A stretch of 64,000 nucleotides of DNA from Splendidivirga corallicola (lineage in GTDB: Bacteria > Bacteroidota > Bacteroidia > Cytophagales > Cyclobacteriaceae): assembly GCA_030442035.1 (NCBI GenBank), contig JAUJEA010000006.1, positions 1 to 64,000 on the forward strand, in the 5' to 3' direction. Shown here in pieces: positions 8,337 through 17,678 of the stretch. The notes under the pieces are model-generated. The model saw nothing but the letters and a program-made list of their open reading frames with translations, was not told the DNA's origin and made no database searches. Within the stretch, counting starts at the first letter, position 1. Each line of letters begins with the position of its first letter. The translations under genes were made by a program, and so were the position numbers.

Positions 8337-9308
8337 ATGCCGCTGATAGTACAATCATCATACAAAAAACCTCCGTTTTATCTTCCAAACAAACACTTTG
8401 AAACCATCATTCCAGCTCTTTTTCGTAGAATAAAGGATGTACATTATCAACGTGAACGTATTAAAACACCGGATGATGATTTCCTGGATTTAGATTGGTC
8501 GAAGGTAACCAGTAAAAAATTAGCGGTTATCTCCCATGGACTGGAGGGAAATTCGACCAGACCTTATATGAAAGGCATGGTCCGTACTTTCAACAGTGCG
8601 GGTTATGATGCCCTGGCATGGAATTACAGAGGGTGCAGTGAAGAAATGAATAAACAGAAACGTTTTTATCATAGTGGCGCTACCGATGATCTTGAAGTTA
8701 TTATAAAACATGTTTCCGACCAGTCTTATTATGACACAATAATACTTGTTGGATTTAGTCTTGGAGGAAATATCACACTTAAATATCTTGGTGAAAAGGG
8801 TGAAAATGTACCAAAAGCCATACAACGCGCTATTGCCTTTTCTGTTCCACTGAATTTGCATACCAGTTGTATCAAAATATCTGAGCCGTCCAATTTTTTG
8901 TATTCCCGCCGTTTTCTGAACAATTTAAAATCCAAGGTCATCATCAAGTCAAGACTCATGCCAACGGAGTTTAAGATCAATGGCTTAAAAAAAATAAAAA
9001 CGATCAGAGAATTTGACGAGCATTACACAGCTCCTTTACACGGTTTTCAAAATGCCCTGCATTATTATGAGTCATGCAGTTCCATTAACTTTCTAAAAGG
9101 GATCACTATTCCCAGTCTTATAGTTAATGCTGAAAATGACCCTTTTCTGTCACTTGATTGCTATCCTGAAGATGAGCTTCGCTCCCACCCCTGTGTTTAT
9201 TTCGAAAAACCCAAAAAAGGAGGTCATGTTGGCTTTTCAAGCGGATCTGATAACGGTGCATATTGGTCAGAACTGAGAGCTGTAGAATTTGCAGAAAAAG
9301 CGATATGA
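8337..9308 (+). CDS. YheT-family alpha/beta hydrolase
   Basis: The 323 residues match the COG0429 (YheT/ABHD1-3-like) hydrolases. There is an oxyanion-region ISHGLEGNSTRPYMKG, the family motif AWNYRGCSEE, and a nucleophile elbow VGFSLGGNITLKYLG with Ser in GFSLGG. The acid appears in NAENDPFLS, and the His in KKGGHVGFSSG completes the triad. Members act as carboxylesterases or lipases on short or lipid esters. No signal peptide is present, so it is cytoplasmic or membrane-associated. It directly follows the PPK2 gene and is presumably in the same operon; no functional link between the two is known to me. Confidence 0.88.
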   Translation: MPLIVQSSYKKPPFYLPNKHFETIIPALFRRIKDVHYQRERIKTPDDDFLDLDWSKVTSKKLAVISHGLEGNSTRPYMKGMVRTFNSAGYDALAWNYRGCSEEMNKQKRFYHSGATDDLEVIIKHVSDQSYYDTIILVGFSLGGNITLKYLGEKGENVPKAIQRAIAFSVPLNLHTSCIKISEPSNFLYSRRFLNNLKSKVIIKSRLMPTEFKINGLKKIKTIREFDEHYTAPLHGFQNALHYYESCSSINFLKGITIPSLIVNAENDPFLSLDCYPEDELRSHPCVYFEKPKKGGHVGFSSGSDNGAYWSELRAVEFAEKAI

Positions 9309-9379
9309 GATAAAGTCTTTATTTTATCAACAAAATTGGTAATATTGAACTTGTAAGAATTGACAGATCGTTAGACGCA

Positions 9380-10078
9380 ATGCCAGAAAGATACTCTATC
9401 AGTACTAAAGCCGGAAAACTTCAGGAAAGATTCAAAGTGGAAGTGACAGAAGACTACCAACAACGATATAATGCAGCGCCTTCACAACTACTTCCGGTAA
9501 TTACAAATCATCAGCCTGACAGGTTATCATTTATGTATTGGGGAGTGGAACCTTCCTGGTCGAAGAATAAAACGATTAGCACTAAGCTCATTAATTCCGA
9601 AGCAGAATCTATACAGGAAAAAATTTCCTTACAAAGCGCCTTGGCACAAAGAAGGTGTGTCATCCCCGCTGATGGCTTTTTTGATTGGAAAAAAATCAGT
9701 AAAAAGAGCAAGGTGCCTTATCGCTTTATCATGAGTGATGGAGAGCCATTCTCTTTTGCCGGGATTTGGGAACAATATGAGGATGTCGATAATAATCAAA
9801 TAGTTACTTTCAAAGTGATCACGGTTCAGGCTAATGGTTTGGTTGGTGAGATCAATCCCAGAATGCCTGCAATTCTAACTCCGGAAACTGAAAAAATCTG
9901 GCTGGGTAAAAATGAAAGTATTCATGAACTTTTGGAAGTCCTTCAGCCACTCTCTTCCGATAAAATGGTCAAGTACACGGTTTCACCTTTTGTAAATTCC
10001 ATTGATAATGATTTCCCTGAAGTGCTCAATGCGGCTCCTGCAGCTGATCAATTCGGAAATTATAGCTTATTTGATTGA
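9380..10078 (+). CDS. SRAP (YedK/HMCES-like) domain protein with altered active site
   Basis: The 232 residues align well with the SOS-response-associated peptidase family, whose members self-crosslink to abasic sites in single-stranded DNA through Cys2. Matching stretches are YNAAPSQLLPV, SFMYWGVEPSW, LINSEAES (Asn72, equivalent to YedK Asn75), VIPADGFFDWKK and NPRMPAIL. The chain begins MPERYSIS and not MCGR, so the nucleophile is replaced by Pro2. The catalytic Glu of GFxEW is Asp102, and the His of HDRxP is Asn159. The frame upstream of the ATG has no alternative Met-Cys start before the stop at 9311. It may bind abasic DNA without crosslinking, or use other chemistry. It follows the hydrolase by 71 bases. 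Confidence 0.85.
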   Translation: MPERYSISTKAGKLQERFKVEVTEDYQQRYNAAPSQLLPVITNHQPDRLSFMYWGVEPSWSKNKTISTKLINSEAESIQEKISLQSALAQRRCVIPADGFFDWKKISKKSKVPYRFIMSDGEPFSFAGIWEQYEDVDNNQIVTFKVITVQANGLVGEINPRMPAILTPETEKIWLGKNESIHELLEVLQPLSSDKMVKYTVSPFVNSIDNDFPEVLNAAPAADQFGNYSLFD

Positions 10079-10091
10079 TTTTTTATTTCGA

Positions 10092-10550
10092 TCAGCTTCC
10101 TCTTTTTACTTTTTTCCAGTTAGGGATTTGGATTAGCTTGGCCACTTCACTTTCTAATTTTTTAAGTGATTCGGGTGCACCATCATAATCCATGACTCTT
10201 TTTCTTCTATTGTCGTCAGCGAAATATAAATAAGTGGTTGGAAGGTCGGTCATATTGGAAATATACTTCTCCTCAAAACTGAAAAAATCATGGGCATTGA
10301 AAAGATCTATCAAGCGTTTGAGTTCATTTTTGGAAAGTTTGATCTTAAACTCTCCCAGCTTATCGATGTTCTCTTTTCCATCCAAAATTACCAATCCGCT
10401 CTCATAAATATCAATGGTGTAAACCGGACAATTACCCAAGCAGTTTGTTTTTTGCATTGAAATAACAACATCTGAGTCAATCTCCTCTTTAGTAGCTCTA
10501 CATGAAATCAATATTGATATCAAAATGATGAGAAGGTTTGTTTTTCTCAT
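10092..10550 (-). CDS. DUF6438-like lipoprotein
   Basis: The 152 residues start with a lipoprotein signal (LIILISILISC, Cys17), so it is an envelope lipoprotein. The mature part begins ISMQKTNCLGNCPVYTIDIYESG, the pattern (two Cys around GNCPVY) that marks DUF6438. The segment GEFKIKLSKNELKRLIDLFN follows, as in that family. Function is unknown; the paired Cys could form a disulphide or bind metal. It converges with the SRAP gene, 13 bases apart, so the two transcripts may overlap at their 3' ends. It stands alone on its strand here. Confidence 0.75.
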   Translation of the reverse strand: MRKTNLLIILISILISCRATKEEIDSDVVISMQKTNCLGNCPVYTIDIYESGLVILDGKENIDKLGEFKIKLSKNELKRLIDLFNAHDFFSFEEKYISNMTDLPTTYLYFADDNRRKRVMDYDGAPESLKKLESEVAKLIQIPNWKKVKRGS

Positions 10551-10775
10551 GGTCCAGGTTTGTTTTTAGACAGTTTTGAAGGCACAATCACAATCAACCA
10601 AATAGGTGCCAATAATTGCTGAATACTATTTACTAAAATAAATAATTCTTTTCATCCAGCGCAATATTTTGGGTGAATAAACATAAATATCCTTAATTAG
10701 TGAACGAAAGCTTATATTTATTAGTTTAAAAATATCGATTTAGATTTATTTCTTAACCTAACATCACAATTCACA

Positions 10776-13307
10776 ATGGTTCGTAGCGTATGTGGGAGCT
10801 GTCTGTTTTCTTTTTTCGTATTTTTTCTTGGTATAACAATTAACGGTCAAGCTCAAAAAGTAGAATCTATTCCCGGGCCCGTAATTGTCTGTCCAGCGGA
10901 TTTTGATGATCAGCACACCAGCATACCACCTCCTGAAAGGTTTTTAAAAGAACAATTTAATAGTGCCAGAAGAAAAACCTCCACTTTTGAAGTGACCTAT
11001 GTCGGCTTTAGTACAGAGGCCCGGGCGGCCTTTCAGCAAGCCATTGACATATGGGAAACACTGCTCGTATCCGAAGTTCCGATTCGTGTGTTGGCTAACT
11101 GGAGACCATTAGCATCCGGAACGTTAGGATCCTCCAGTAGCGGAACACTATTTCGAAATTTTCAGGGAGCACCAAAAATTCAAACCTGGTATCCGGTAGC
11201 ACTTGCCGAAAAAATAACCAGAACCGAAATGAATGACAATGAACCCGATATCGTAGCTAATTTCAATAGTGGGGCTAATTGGTATCTGGGTCTGGATGCA
11301 TCTCCCGAAAGCGGAGAATTCGATTTGGTCTCAGTGGTGCTGCATGAAATCGCACATGGTTTGGGGTTTTCAGGTAGCTTCTCTGTAAGTGGCGTAAATG
11401 GCAGCTATGGTTTTTCCGGCTTTCCCCAGGTCTACGACCATTTCGTTGAAAATGGCAGTGGTTTGCAGTTAATTGATTCAGAAAATTTCAATAACAATTC
11501 TCCGAATTTAAGCGACCAATTGACTGGGAGCAGTTTGTTTTTCAGTGGAGATATTGTCAAAAATAATAATGGTGGAAATCGAGCGGAAATTTATGCCCCC
11601 GACCCATTTGATAACGGATCAAGCATTAGTCATCTAGATGAAACGAGATTTCCTTCCGGAACGGTAAATTCACTTATGACTCCTCAAATTGGTGCGTCGG
11701 AAGCCATTCATAATCCCGGACCTATCACTTTAAACTTATTTGCAGATCTGGGATGGATCCATACAAACATCGACCATGAACCATTGACAGATACCGAAGA
11801 CCTGAGCTCATCGTTCCAGGTTACTGCTAATATTACGAGCGACACCATCGTTTTCTTTGATTCACTTTTCCTGCATTACTCCACGGATACCTTTAAAACA
11901 TCAGAAAGGATAAAAATGCAGGCAACAGGAAATCCGAATGAGTACCAGGCTTTATTACCCGAGATCAACAATCCTGATGGAGCATTTTATTTTTATTACA
12001 TCTCCGTTTATGATAGCACACAAAGACAATTTACATCTCCGGGACAGGCTCCGGATCTGACTTCTCATCGATTTTATGTTGGTGCCGACACCGTGCCGCC
12101 AAATATTATCCATACACCGCCATTGGAATTTCTAAGAGAAACTGATGAGACAGTCTCACTTGAAGCAATAGCAACCGACAATATTGGTTTGGATACGGTA
12201 CTTATTGATTATTTCGTCAACAATGTACAACAGGAATCTTTTGGTTTGGTCCGCTCCATGGAACCAGATCAGGAGGATTTATATGAAGGGGAAATATCAT
12301 TGACTGATCTTTCATTGCAAGTTGGAGATACACTCAAATATCGTATTGTGGCTATAGATTCTTCCTCCAATAATAATATGACTTTGAGTCCGGAAGACAG
12401 TTTACATCAATTCATCGTTGAGGAGGTCTTTGATCCTGTCAGTAGTTATTCAAATGATTTTAATACCGCTTCAGCCGATCTGGCCGGGGATTTCTTTGTA
12501 TCCACGCCTTCCGGCTTTTCAGATGGAGCGTTGCATACCAAGCATCCCTATGATAGTGCCGGGCAACAGCGAGAACTTAATTTTATCCATAGATTAAGAA
12601 TACCCATAACCGTTGCACCTGTAGATCAAAAACCTTTTATTGTCTTTGATGAAATTGTTTTAGTAGAGCCAGGTGAAGATGGTACCGTTTTCGGTAGTGA
12701 TCAATTCTGGGATTTTGTTATTGTAGAGGGTTCTTCCGACGATGGTGAAACATGGCAACCTCTTGCTCCCGGATATGACTCCAGAAGTGAGCAGGAATGG
12801 CTTAACAGGTATAATAGCGCCTTGTCCTCCAATGGTCAATTGTCTTCGGCAGTAGGAGATCCAGCCTTGTTTAAAAGCAGAGTTATTAACATTACAGATA
12901 CTTTTGACCCGGGAACCAATATTTGGATACGCTTCAGACTCTTCTCCGATCAACTAGCCATTGGTTGGGGCTGGGCCATTGATAATTTAGTGATTCAGGG
13001 AGATATTGATGACAAGATCATCAATGGGTTAAATGATTTCATAGACTCAAAAGAGGATGTGTCTTTATATCCAAATCCTACCAACGGATCATTTACGCTT
13101 GACGTGAGGTTCAAAAAGCCATTGAGGACTTTTAGCGTGGCAATCTTCAATTTGTTGGGAGAGCAGGTTTTTGAAAGGACATTTGAAAATACAGGTATCG
13201 CTTTCAGTAATGACATCAATCTTCAGCAAAATCCGGATGGATTATATTTGGTCAGAATGGAAATTGATGGTGAGTTTTTGGTCAAGAAGGTTTTAATAAG
13301 AAAGTAA
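10776..13307 (+). CDS. Secreted HExxH metallopeptidase-like protein with T9SS sorting domain
   Basis: The 843-residue protein has a Sec signal (about 1-26, ending INGQAQ). A metallopeptidase-like domain carries HEIAHGLGFSG (His190, Glu191, His194). The metzincin position for the third ligand, three residues after Gly197, is Gly and not His/Asp, so the third zinc ligand must come from elsewhere or is lost. Fibronectin-like beta regions follow (about 340-540), then a carbohydrate-binding-like jellyroll. Residues about 762-843 are a type A T9SS C-terminal domain (VSLYPNPTNGSFTL ... GLYLVRM ... KKVLIRK), which directs export through the type IX system and surface attachment. It is monocistronic. 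The substrate is unknown. Confidence 0.85.
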   Translation: MVRSVCGSCLFSFFVFFLGITINGQAQKVESIPGPVIVCPADFDDQHTSIPPPERFLKEQFNSARRKTSTFEVTYVGFSTEARAAFQQAIDIWETLLVSEVPIRVLANWRPLASGTLGSSSSGTLFRNFQGAPKIQTWYPVALAEKITRTEMNDNEPDIVANFNSGANWYLGLDASPESGEFDLVSVVLHEIAHGLGFSGSFSVSGVNGSYGFSGFPQVYDHFVENGSGLQLIDSENFNNNSPNLSDQLTGSSLFFSGDIVKNNNGGNRAEIYAPDPFDNGSSISHLDETRFPSGTVNSLMTPQIGASEAIHNPGPITLNLFADLGWIHTNIDHEPLTDTEDLSSSFQVTANITSDTIVFFDSLFLHYSTDTFKTSERIKMQATGNPNEYQALLPEINNPDGAFYFYYISVYDSTQRQFTSPGQAPDLTSHRFYVGADTVPPNIIHTPPLEFLRETDETVSLEAIATDNIGLDTVLIDYFVNNVQQESFGLVRSMEPDQEDLYEGEISLTDLSLQVGDTLKYRIVAIDSSSNNNMTLSPEDSLHQFIVEEVFDPVSSYSNDFNTASADLAGDFFVSTPSGFSDGALHTKHPYDSAGQQRELNFIHRLRIPITVAPVDQKPFIVFDEIVLVEPGEDGTVFGSDQFWDFVIVEGSSDDGETWQPLAPGYDSRSEQEWLNRYNSALSSNGQLSSAVGDPALFKSRVINITDTFDPGTNIWIRFRLFSDQLAIGWGWAIDNLVIQGDIDDKIINGLNDFIDSKEDVSLYPNPTNGSFTLDVRFKKPLRTFSVAIFNLLGEQVFERTFENTGIAFSNDINLQQNPDGLYLVRMEIDGEFLVKKVLIRK

Positions 13308-13345
13308 GGGTAGTGTCTTAATATTTCTAAAGAGTAAGAGTGGGC

Positions 13346-13381
13346 TTTGAATTTTGAGTTTTTAGTTTTGAATTTTGAGTT
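13346..13381. repeat. Direct repeat of a TTTGAATTTTGAGTT word
   Basis: The 15-mer TTTGAATTTTGAGTT occurs at 13346-13360 and 13367-13381. It sits in the 109-base gap between two convergent genes, where a terminator would be expected. It is the same style of AT-rich word repeat seen at other gene ends in the window. Confidence 0.8.
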
Positions 13382-13416
13382 GAAAAATGATAGTCTGGTA
13401 TTTATTCTTTTGCGTA

Positions 13417-16400
13417 TTAGCGAAATCTAAGAGGGCTAAATACCCGCCCGATAGAGAATAATAACAGCCCACTTTCTTCCTCGGAGAATCCAACTGATAC
13501 ATTGATTGTCAATCTTTCATCTAATGGTACAAGGAAAAATCCTCCGCCATAACCCTGGTGCCATTGTCCTGAAGTATCATTCGAATCATAGATCCTGCCT
13601 GTGTCAAAAAAACCAATGAGTCCAAATTTCATGGGGACAATTGAGGTTTTAAAATCAAAAAGATGAAAGCGAAGGTCTGTATTCAGGTATATAGTGGAAT
13701 TTCCTGTAAACCTGTTTCTCAAAAAGCCTCTCAAATTATTGTTCTGACCCAGATAGGCTAGTTTATAAAATGGAACATCACCGCTACTTTTTGAACCTCC
13801 GAACTTAATTCCAAGTGTAATGGGTATACCGGTTCTCAAGGTACTGTAATGTTCCATAAAGCCCCTGGTTATATTGTAAGACTCATTACCTTTATTGGTA
13901 AGAATACCTGAGTGATGTCCCAGATAAAGTCTCATACCACTTTTCGGGAAACCACTATTATCCCTGAAGTCAAGATCAAGATCACCTCTTATTTCCGCAA
14001 GTTCGGTCTCATCGGAACCCGGCACACCACTATTCCCCGGTGTTTCCAAAATATTGCTTCCTTCTGAAACTATGTCATTACTTTCATAGCCAAACTGAAA
14101 AGAAATCCTGCTATTCTTCCAGAAATCTCTTAACAAGCCAATATTCAGTCTGTAGGAATTATAACGTGTTTTATAAAAATCGTTATCAAACAGATCCTCA
14201 TCCTTCCGGGTATTGTTACCCTCACCAAAGAAATAGGTAAAATTATCTGGTCTGGCTGCCACCACACCAGTCGTAAGATCCCATTTTTTTATAAAATGAT
14301 GCAGTTGAAAATTATAATTGAATACGGTATTCCCAACAGTGGTAAAAGATACGTTTACGCTGTGTTTACCGGCGAAATTCTCTTTGCCAAATTTTTGTTT
14401 AACAAAATCTACACCTAAGCTCAATCCAAATCCGTCATCTGCATTGAATTTAATAAGTGGAAGCGGGAAATAGGTATTATATGCAAAAGAGGTTCTATTA
14501 TAATTATATACCTTCGGATTCCAGTGGTCAATACGTTTACCTTCAGAACCTAATAGAATGTTGGCTTTCTCACTTTTTTCATAAATCAAAGTATGTTTTC
14601 CTCCGGAGCGAACATCAGAGTTCTCTGATACATTATCTCGCCCGGGGCCTCCAATGATGCGAATTTTTATAGATTCTTTGACATTCCCGGTAATGTTGAA
14701 TTCGTCTCTTCCATCTAAACCATATAATCGTATCTCCTTTGTTTCATGAGGAAAAAAATCCCGTTCATATAGAAGTTTTTCACCTTTGGTATTTTCACCG
14801 CTCATGTTGTAGACCATTACCTTCACTGATCCGTCAATATTTCTTTTAACATCAAAGAACTCAGGTTTATTTGATCCAACAACATCTACTTCCTTGGCCA
14901 GTAATCTATAGTATTGAAGTGTATAATAGTCCAATCTTTTGATCCTGGACCTAAGTTTAGCCGCTACCTCTTTTCCGGATGTTTCGTATACTTCCGGCGG
15001 CATATTTTTTACAGCCTTCTCAATTATTTCATCGGTGATGGATGCCTGAATTCTTTTGCTTGCTTTGAGCCAGTCCTCCCGATCCAATTCGTTTCCAATA
15101 AAACGATCCAAATGGCGCGCCTGCCACATCAAACTTCTTACATCCTTGATCTTATATCCAAAGTGTTCTCCACTGGCTTTTGCCCATTCCCTGTCTGCCA
15201 ACCAGGGAAGCAGGCCATCCCATTGGGAAAAAACATGATCCCTGTCTCTTGGAATAGGCTCATATAAAACCTCTTGGCCATCAATAAAACCTGCCCATTT
15301 CCAATTATCTTCATGTTTACCCCAATCTCCAACCAATATATCAAAAACCCGGGCTCTGGCGAACGCCTCAGTATTTACTTTGTTGTTATGATCCTGGTAA
15401 AGCTTTCGGAACAACTTATAGCTCTTCAATACCTCATCAGCTCCTGCAAATGGCCTCTCTACTTTTTTTGGATTGGTAGGACGATCCTCCAACATACCAA
15501 AAAGATTCCCATATTGATCTTGAAAAGGCCCAAGAACCGCATCATCAGGTAGTACATAAAGTTTAGGATGCGCATGGAGGACATCTATCTCATTTAACAA
15601 AATATCCGCAGCCAATGCTCCGTAAGGATGTTGTGTTGTAGTCTGATCCCTTAATACATCCGAGACAAATGTTTCTCTCAGATTATAAGGCAGTGCTTTT
15701 ACCGGATCCTTATTCACAGACCTGAAAACATACTCCGATCCATTGTTAGCTTTCATCTTTAAAGAGGTTGTTTGTCTACCTCCCCCCTTTTTAAGTACTT
15801 CCAATCCACCGAATACAGTATCCATGTTGAGCACTGGTACTGTAACTTTTGCTATCCAGGTATCGCGATAATGATCACCAAAAAACAATCTCTTCATACC
15901 ATTCGCATCATATTCACTTCCGGCAATGACAGGTTTTGATCCGGGATGGCTCGGATCCATGCTTGATGCAACATTCATACGCTCCTGGCATGGTATGTAA
16001 ACCGTATTGAAAGGACCCACATTTTCAGTGGAATCGCACAGGGAATGATATAGTACAAAATCATTTTCTTTTATCCACTGATTCCCATGAATCAATTGAT
16101 GAACAATGGCTTTTATTCTGCCATTCTCGAAATAATCCAGTTGAATTAAACCTGACCATGATTTTGATAGCAAAGCACTTTTATGACCCCCAGCAAAACC
16201 CGGATTTGTCAACGACCCGCTATTAACGAAGTAGTTATTGTTATCTCTAAGTATCTGTAAGTTCCGTTCGTGGCCTGATGTATAAATAATGGATTCATGG
16301 CTTGTCATGATACTGGCCAGTTTTTTGCCAAAAGGACTATAGAGTTTGTTGGAAAGGTCTTCCCGAGATCCAATATTTTTTCTATACGCCGCTAAAGTGC

Positions 16401-17151
16401 TTCCGAGTACGGGAAAGGGAAAGAAAATGGTTTTATCTTTTTTGTTTCGAAAGGGAAAAATATGTTGTTTCAAAGGTATCCGGCCACCATATTCCCCCAG
16501 CGAAAACAATGGAAAATGCCCGGCTATAAGAATGTTTCTGTTTTGATTTTCCTCAATCACATCCTCCAGTTCCTCCCAAAAAATGTCCTCACTGCTGATT
16601 TTGCAATCAGCATCCGCAGGTCCTGGTTTTCTGTAAGGATGATTCCACCATTGTGTATTGATCGCAATTAGAAGAATACTTTCGTTAATCTCTATTTCCT
16701 TTGGCCCGGGGCAACCATCCTTAACTACCCAGGTCACCCTTTGAAAACCGGAGGCTTTAACCATTTTCTCGAGGGCCCTCACCGCTTTCCATCCATCCTC
16801 TCCGGAGCTGTTCCAATCACGATCCCCAGCCAAAAGAACAGTCTTTCCATTTTCCAACTGATCAATCTTCCTTAGCATTAATTCAAGTTTTTTATAACCA
16901 ACTTCCAAATCATCATTGGCATCTCGCTTGACAATATCTCCATTAATGAGCAAGGTGAACGAGTGATTGACTTCTGCTAACCTTGAGTATAAGGAATTTG
17001 TAAGGCTACTGTCCTGCAAAACGTCGGCCAGATTGGACACCAGAAAAATACTGTGATTGGGTTTAGATATTTCCTGAGCTTTTGTAATCAATTGAGTTGA
17101 AAGAAGAATTAATAGAAGTATATATCCAGCTATGGGTTGGCAGGCTTTCAT
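13417..17151 (-). CDS. Degenerate calcineurin-like phosphoesterase fused to an outer-membrane barrel
   Basis: The 1244 residues have a signal peptide (about 1-25). An N-terminal domain (about 32-300) follows the metallophosphoesterase plan, but with metal ligands changed: SNLAD where GDxG is usual (Asn40), GDRDW for GNHDW (109-113), GHFP for GHHP (211-214) and GHER for GHEH (293-296). GDI at 71-73 and NTQWW survive. A large middle region has kinase-like features (HVFSQWDGLLPWL). The last 340 or so residues form an Omp85/surface-antigen barrel with GQNNNLRGFLRN and FDTGRIYDSND. The protein is probably in the outer membrane with the N-terminal domain in the periplasm, as a pseudoenzyme. It is not in an evident operon. 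Confidence 0.8.
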   Translation of the reverse strand: MKACQPIAGYILLLILLSTQLITKAQEISKPNHSIFLVSNLADVLQDSSLTNSLYSRLAEVNHSFTLLINGDIVKRDANDDLEVGYKKLELMLRKIDQLENGKTVLLAGDRDWNSSGEDGWKAVRALEKMVKASGFQRVTWVVKDGCPGPKEIEINESILLIAINTQWWNHPYRKPGPADADCKISSEDIFWEELEDVIEENQNRNILIAGHFPLFSLGEYGGRIPLKQHIFPFRNKKDKTIFFPFPVLGSTLAAYRKNIGSREDLSNKLYSPFGKKLASIMTSHESIIYTSGHERNLQILRDNNNYFVNSGSLTNPGFAGGHKSALLSKSWSGLIQLDYFENGRIKAIVHQLIHGNQWIKENDFVLYHSLCDSTENVGPFNTVYIPCQERMNVASSMDPSHPGSKPVIAGSEYDANGMKRLFFGDHYRDTWIAKVTVPVLNMDTVFGGLEVLKKGGGRQTTSLKMKANNGSEYVFRSVNKDPVKALPYNLRETFVSDVLRDQTTTQHPYGALAADILLNEIDVLHAHPKLYVLPDDAVLGPFQDQYGNLFGMLEDRPTNPKKVERPFAGADEVLKSYKLFRKLYQDHNNKVNTEAFARARVFDILVGDWGKHEDNWKWAGFIDGQEVLYEPIPRDRDHVFSQWDGLLPWLADREWAKASGEHFGYKIKDVRSLMWQARHLDRFIGNELDREDWLKASKRIQASITDEIIEKAVKNMPPEVYETSGKEVAAKLRSRIKRLDYYTLQYYRLLAKEVDVVGSNKPEFFDVKRNIDGSVKVMVYNMSGENTKGEKLLYERDFFPHETKEIRLYGLDGRDEFNITGNVKESIKIRIIGGPGRDNVSENSDVRSGGKHTLIYEKSEKANILLGSEGKRIDHWNPKVYNYNRTSFAYNTYFPLPLIKFNADDGFGLSLGVDFVKQKFGKENFAGKHSVNVSFTTVGNTVFNYNFQLHHFIKKWDLTTGVVAARPDNFTYFFGEGNNTRKDEDLFDNDFYKTRYNSYRLNIGLLRDFWKNSRISFQFGYESNDIVSEGSNILETPGNSGVPGSDETELAEIRGDLDLDFRDNSGFPKSGMRLYLGHHSGILTNKGNESYNITRGFMEHYSTLRTGIPITLGIKFGGSKSSGDVPFYKLAYLGQNNNLRGFLRNRFTGNSTIYLNTDLRFHLFDFKTSIVPMKFGLIGFFDTGRIYDSNDTSGQWHQGYGGGFFLVPLDERLTINVSVGFSEEESGLLLFSIGRVFSPLRFR

Positions 17152-17320
17152 AGGTCCAGAATTTAGGGCTTCGATCAGAAAAATTGAGTAGATCTAATTT
17201 ACGAATTTTGTTTACCTTATATTGAGTGCAGACGGATTTTCTCTCAATAAAAAGTGAAAAAAATAGAGATCTATCGCAAAAATAAAATTGTTATATTTCC
17301 ATCATAAATATTATTTTTCT

Positions 17321-17328
17321 TATATTTG
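17321..17328 (+). promoter_or_regulatory. Candidate Bacteroidota -7 element
   Basis: TATATTTG matches the TAnnTTTG -7 consensus and lies 24 bases before the ATG of the small lipoprotein. No good -33 TTTG is seen at 19 bases, so this is only suggestive. Confidence 0.35.
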
Positions 17329-17352
17329 ATAAATTACCAAACCCTAGTTGTT

Positions 17353-17547
17353 ATGAGATTCTTTGTTACGCTGAGTTTTTGTTTGTGTTTACTTTTTGCC
17401 GGAACCAGCTGTGTTCGTAGTTATGATAGTGCACCTTGGGCAAATCAAAAATATAAACATAAGAAAGTAAGTAAAAAGACTAAAAACTGTCCTGTTTACA
17501 ATGCGGGCAAAAAACCTGCAACTAAAAGACCACGCACTGGTAAATAA
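17353..17547 (+). CDS. Small basic lipoprotein with a CPV motif
   Basis: The start is taken at ATG 17353; an upstream TTG at 17326 lies inside the candidate promoter and would spoil the signal peptide. The 64-residue product has a lipoprotein signal (LLFAGTSC, Cys20). A short basic tail rich in Lys follows (YKHKKVSKKTKN), then CPVY, and the chain ends KRPRTGK. Similar tiny lipoproteins of unknown role are common in Bacteroidota. The 45-residue product at 45632-45769 has the same plan: lipobox, Lys-rich stretch and CPV. A strong bidirectional terminator follows. Confidence 0.75.
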   Translation: MRFFVTLSFCLCLLFAGTSCVRSYDSAPWANQKYKHKKVSKKTKNCPVYNAGKKPATKRPRTGK

Positions 17548-17580
17548 AATTCTTAAACAGGATAAATACTCCATAAAAGT

Positions 17581-17624
17581 AAAGCGGATTGATTTTCAAG
17601 GAGAAGTATCAATCCGCTTTATTT
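17581..17624. terminator. Bidirectional terminator between convergent genes
   Basis: AAAGCGGATTGAT (17581-17593) is perfectly complementary to 17608-17620, a 13-bp stem with a 14-base loop. A-rich DNA precedes it and T-rich DNA follows. It can end both the small-lipoprotein transcript and the YceI transcript. Confidence 0.85.
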
Positions 17625-17678
17625 ATTAGTTGGTAATACCTGAAATTATTTTGCGCTCAATAAATCAATATTCATCAC

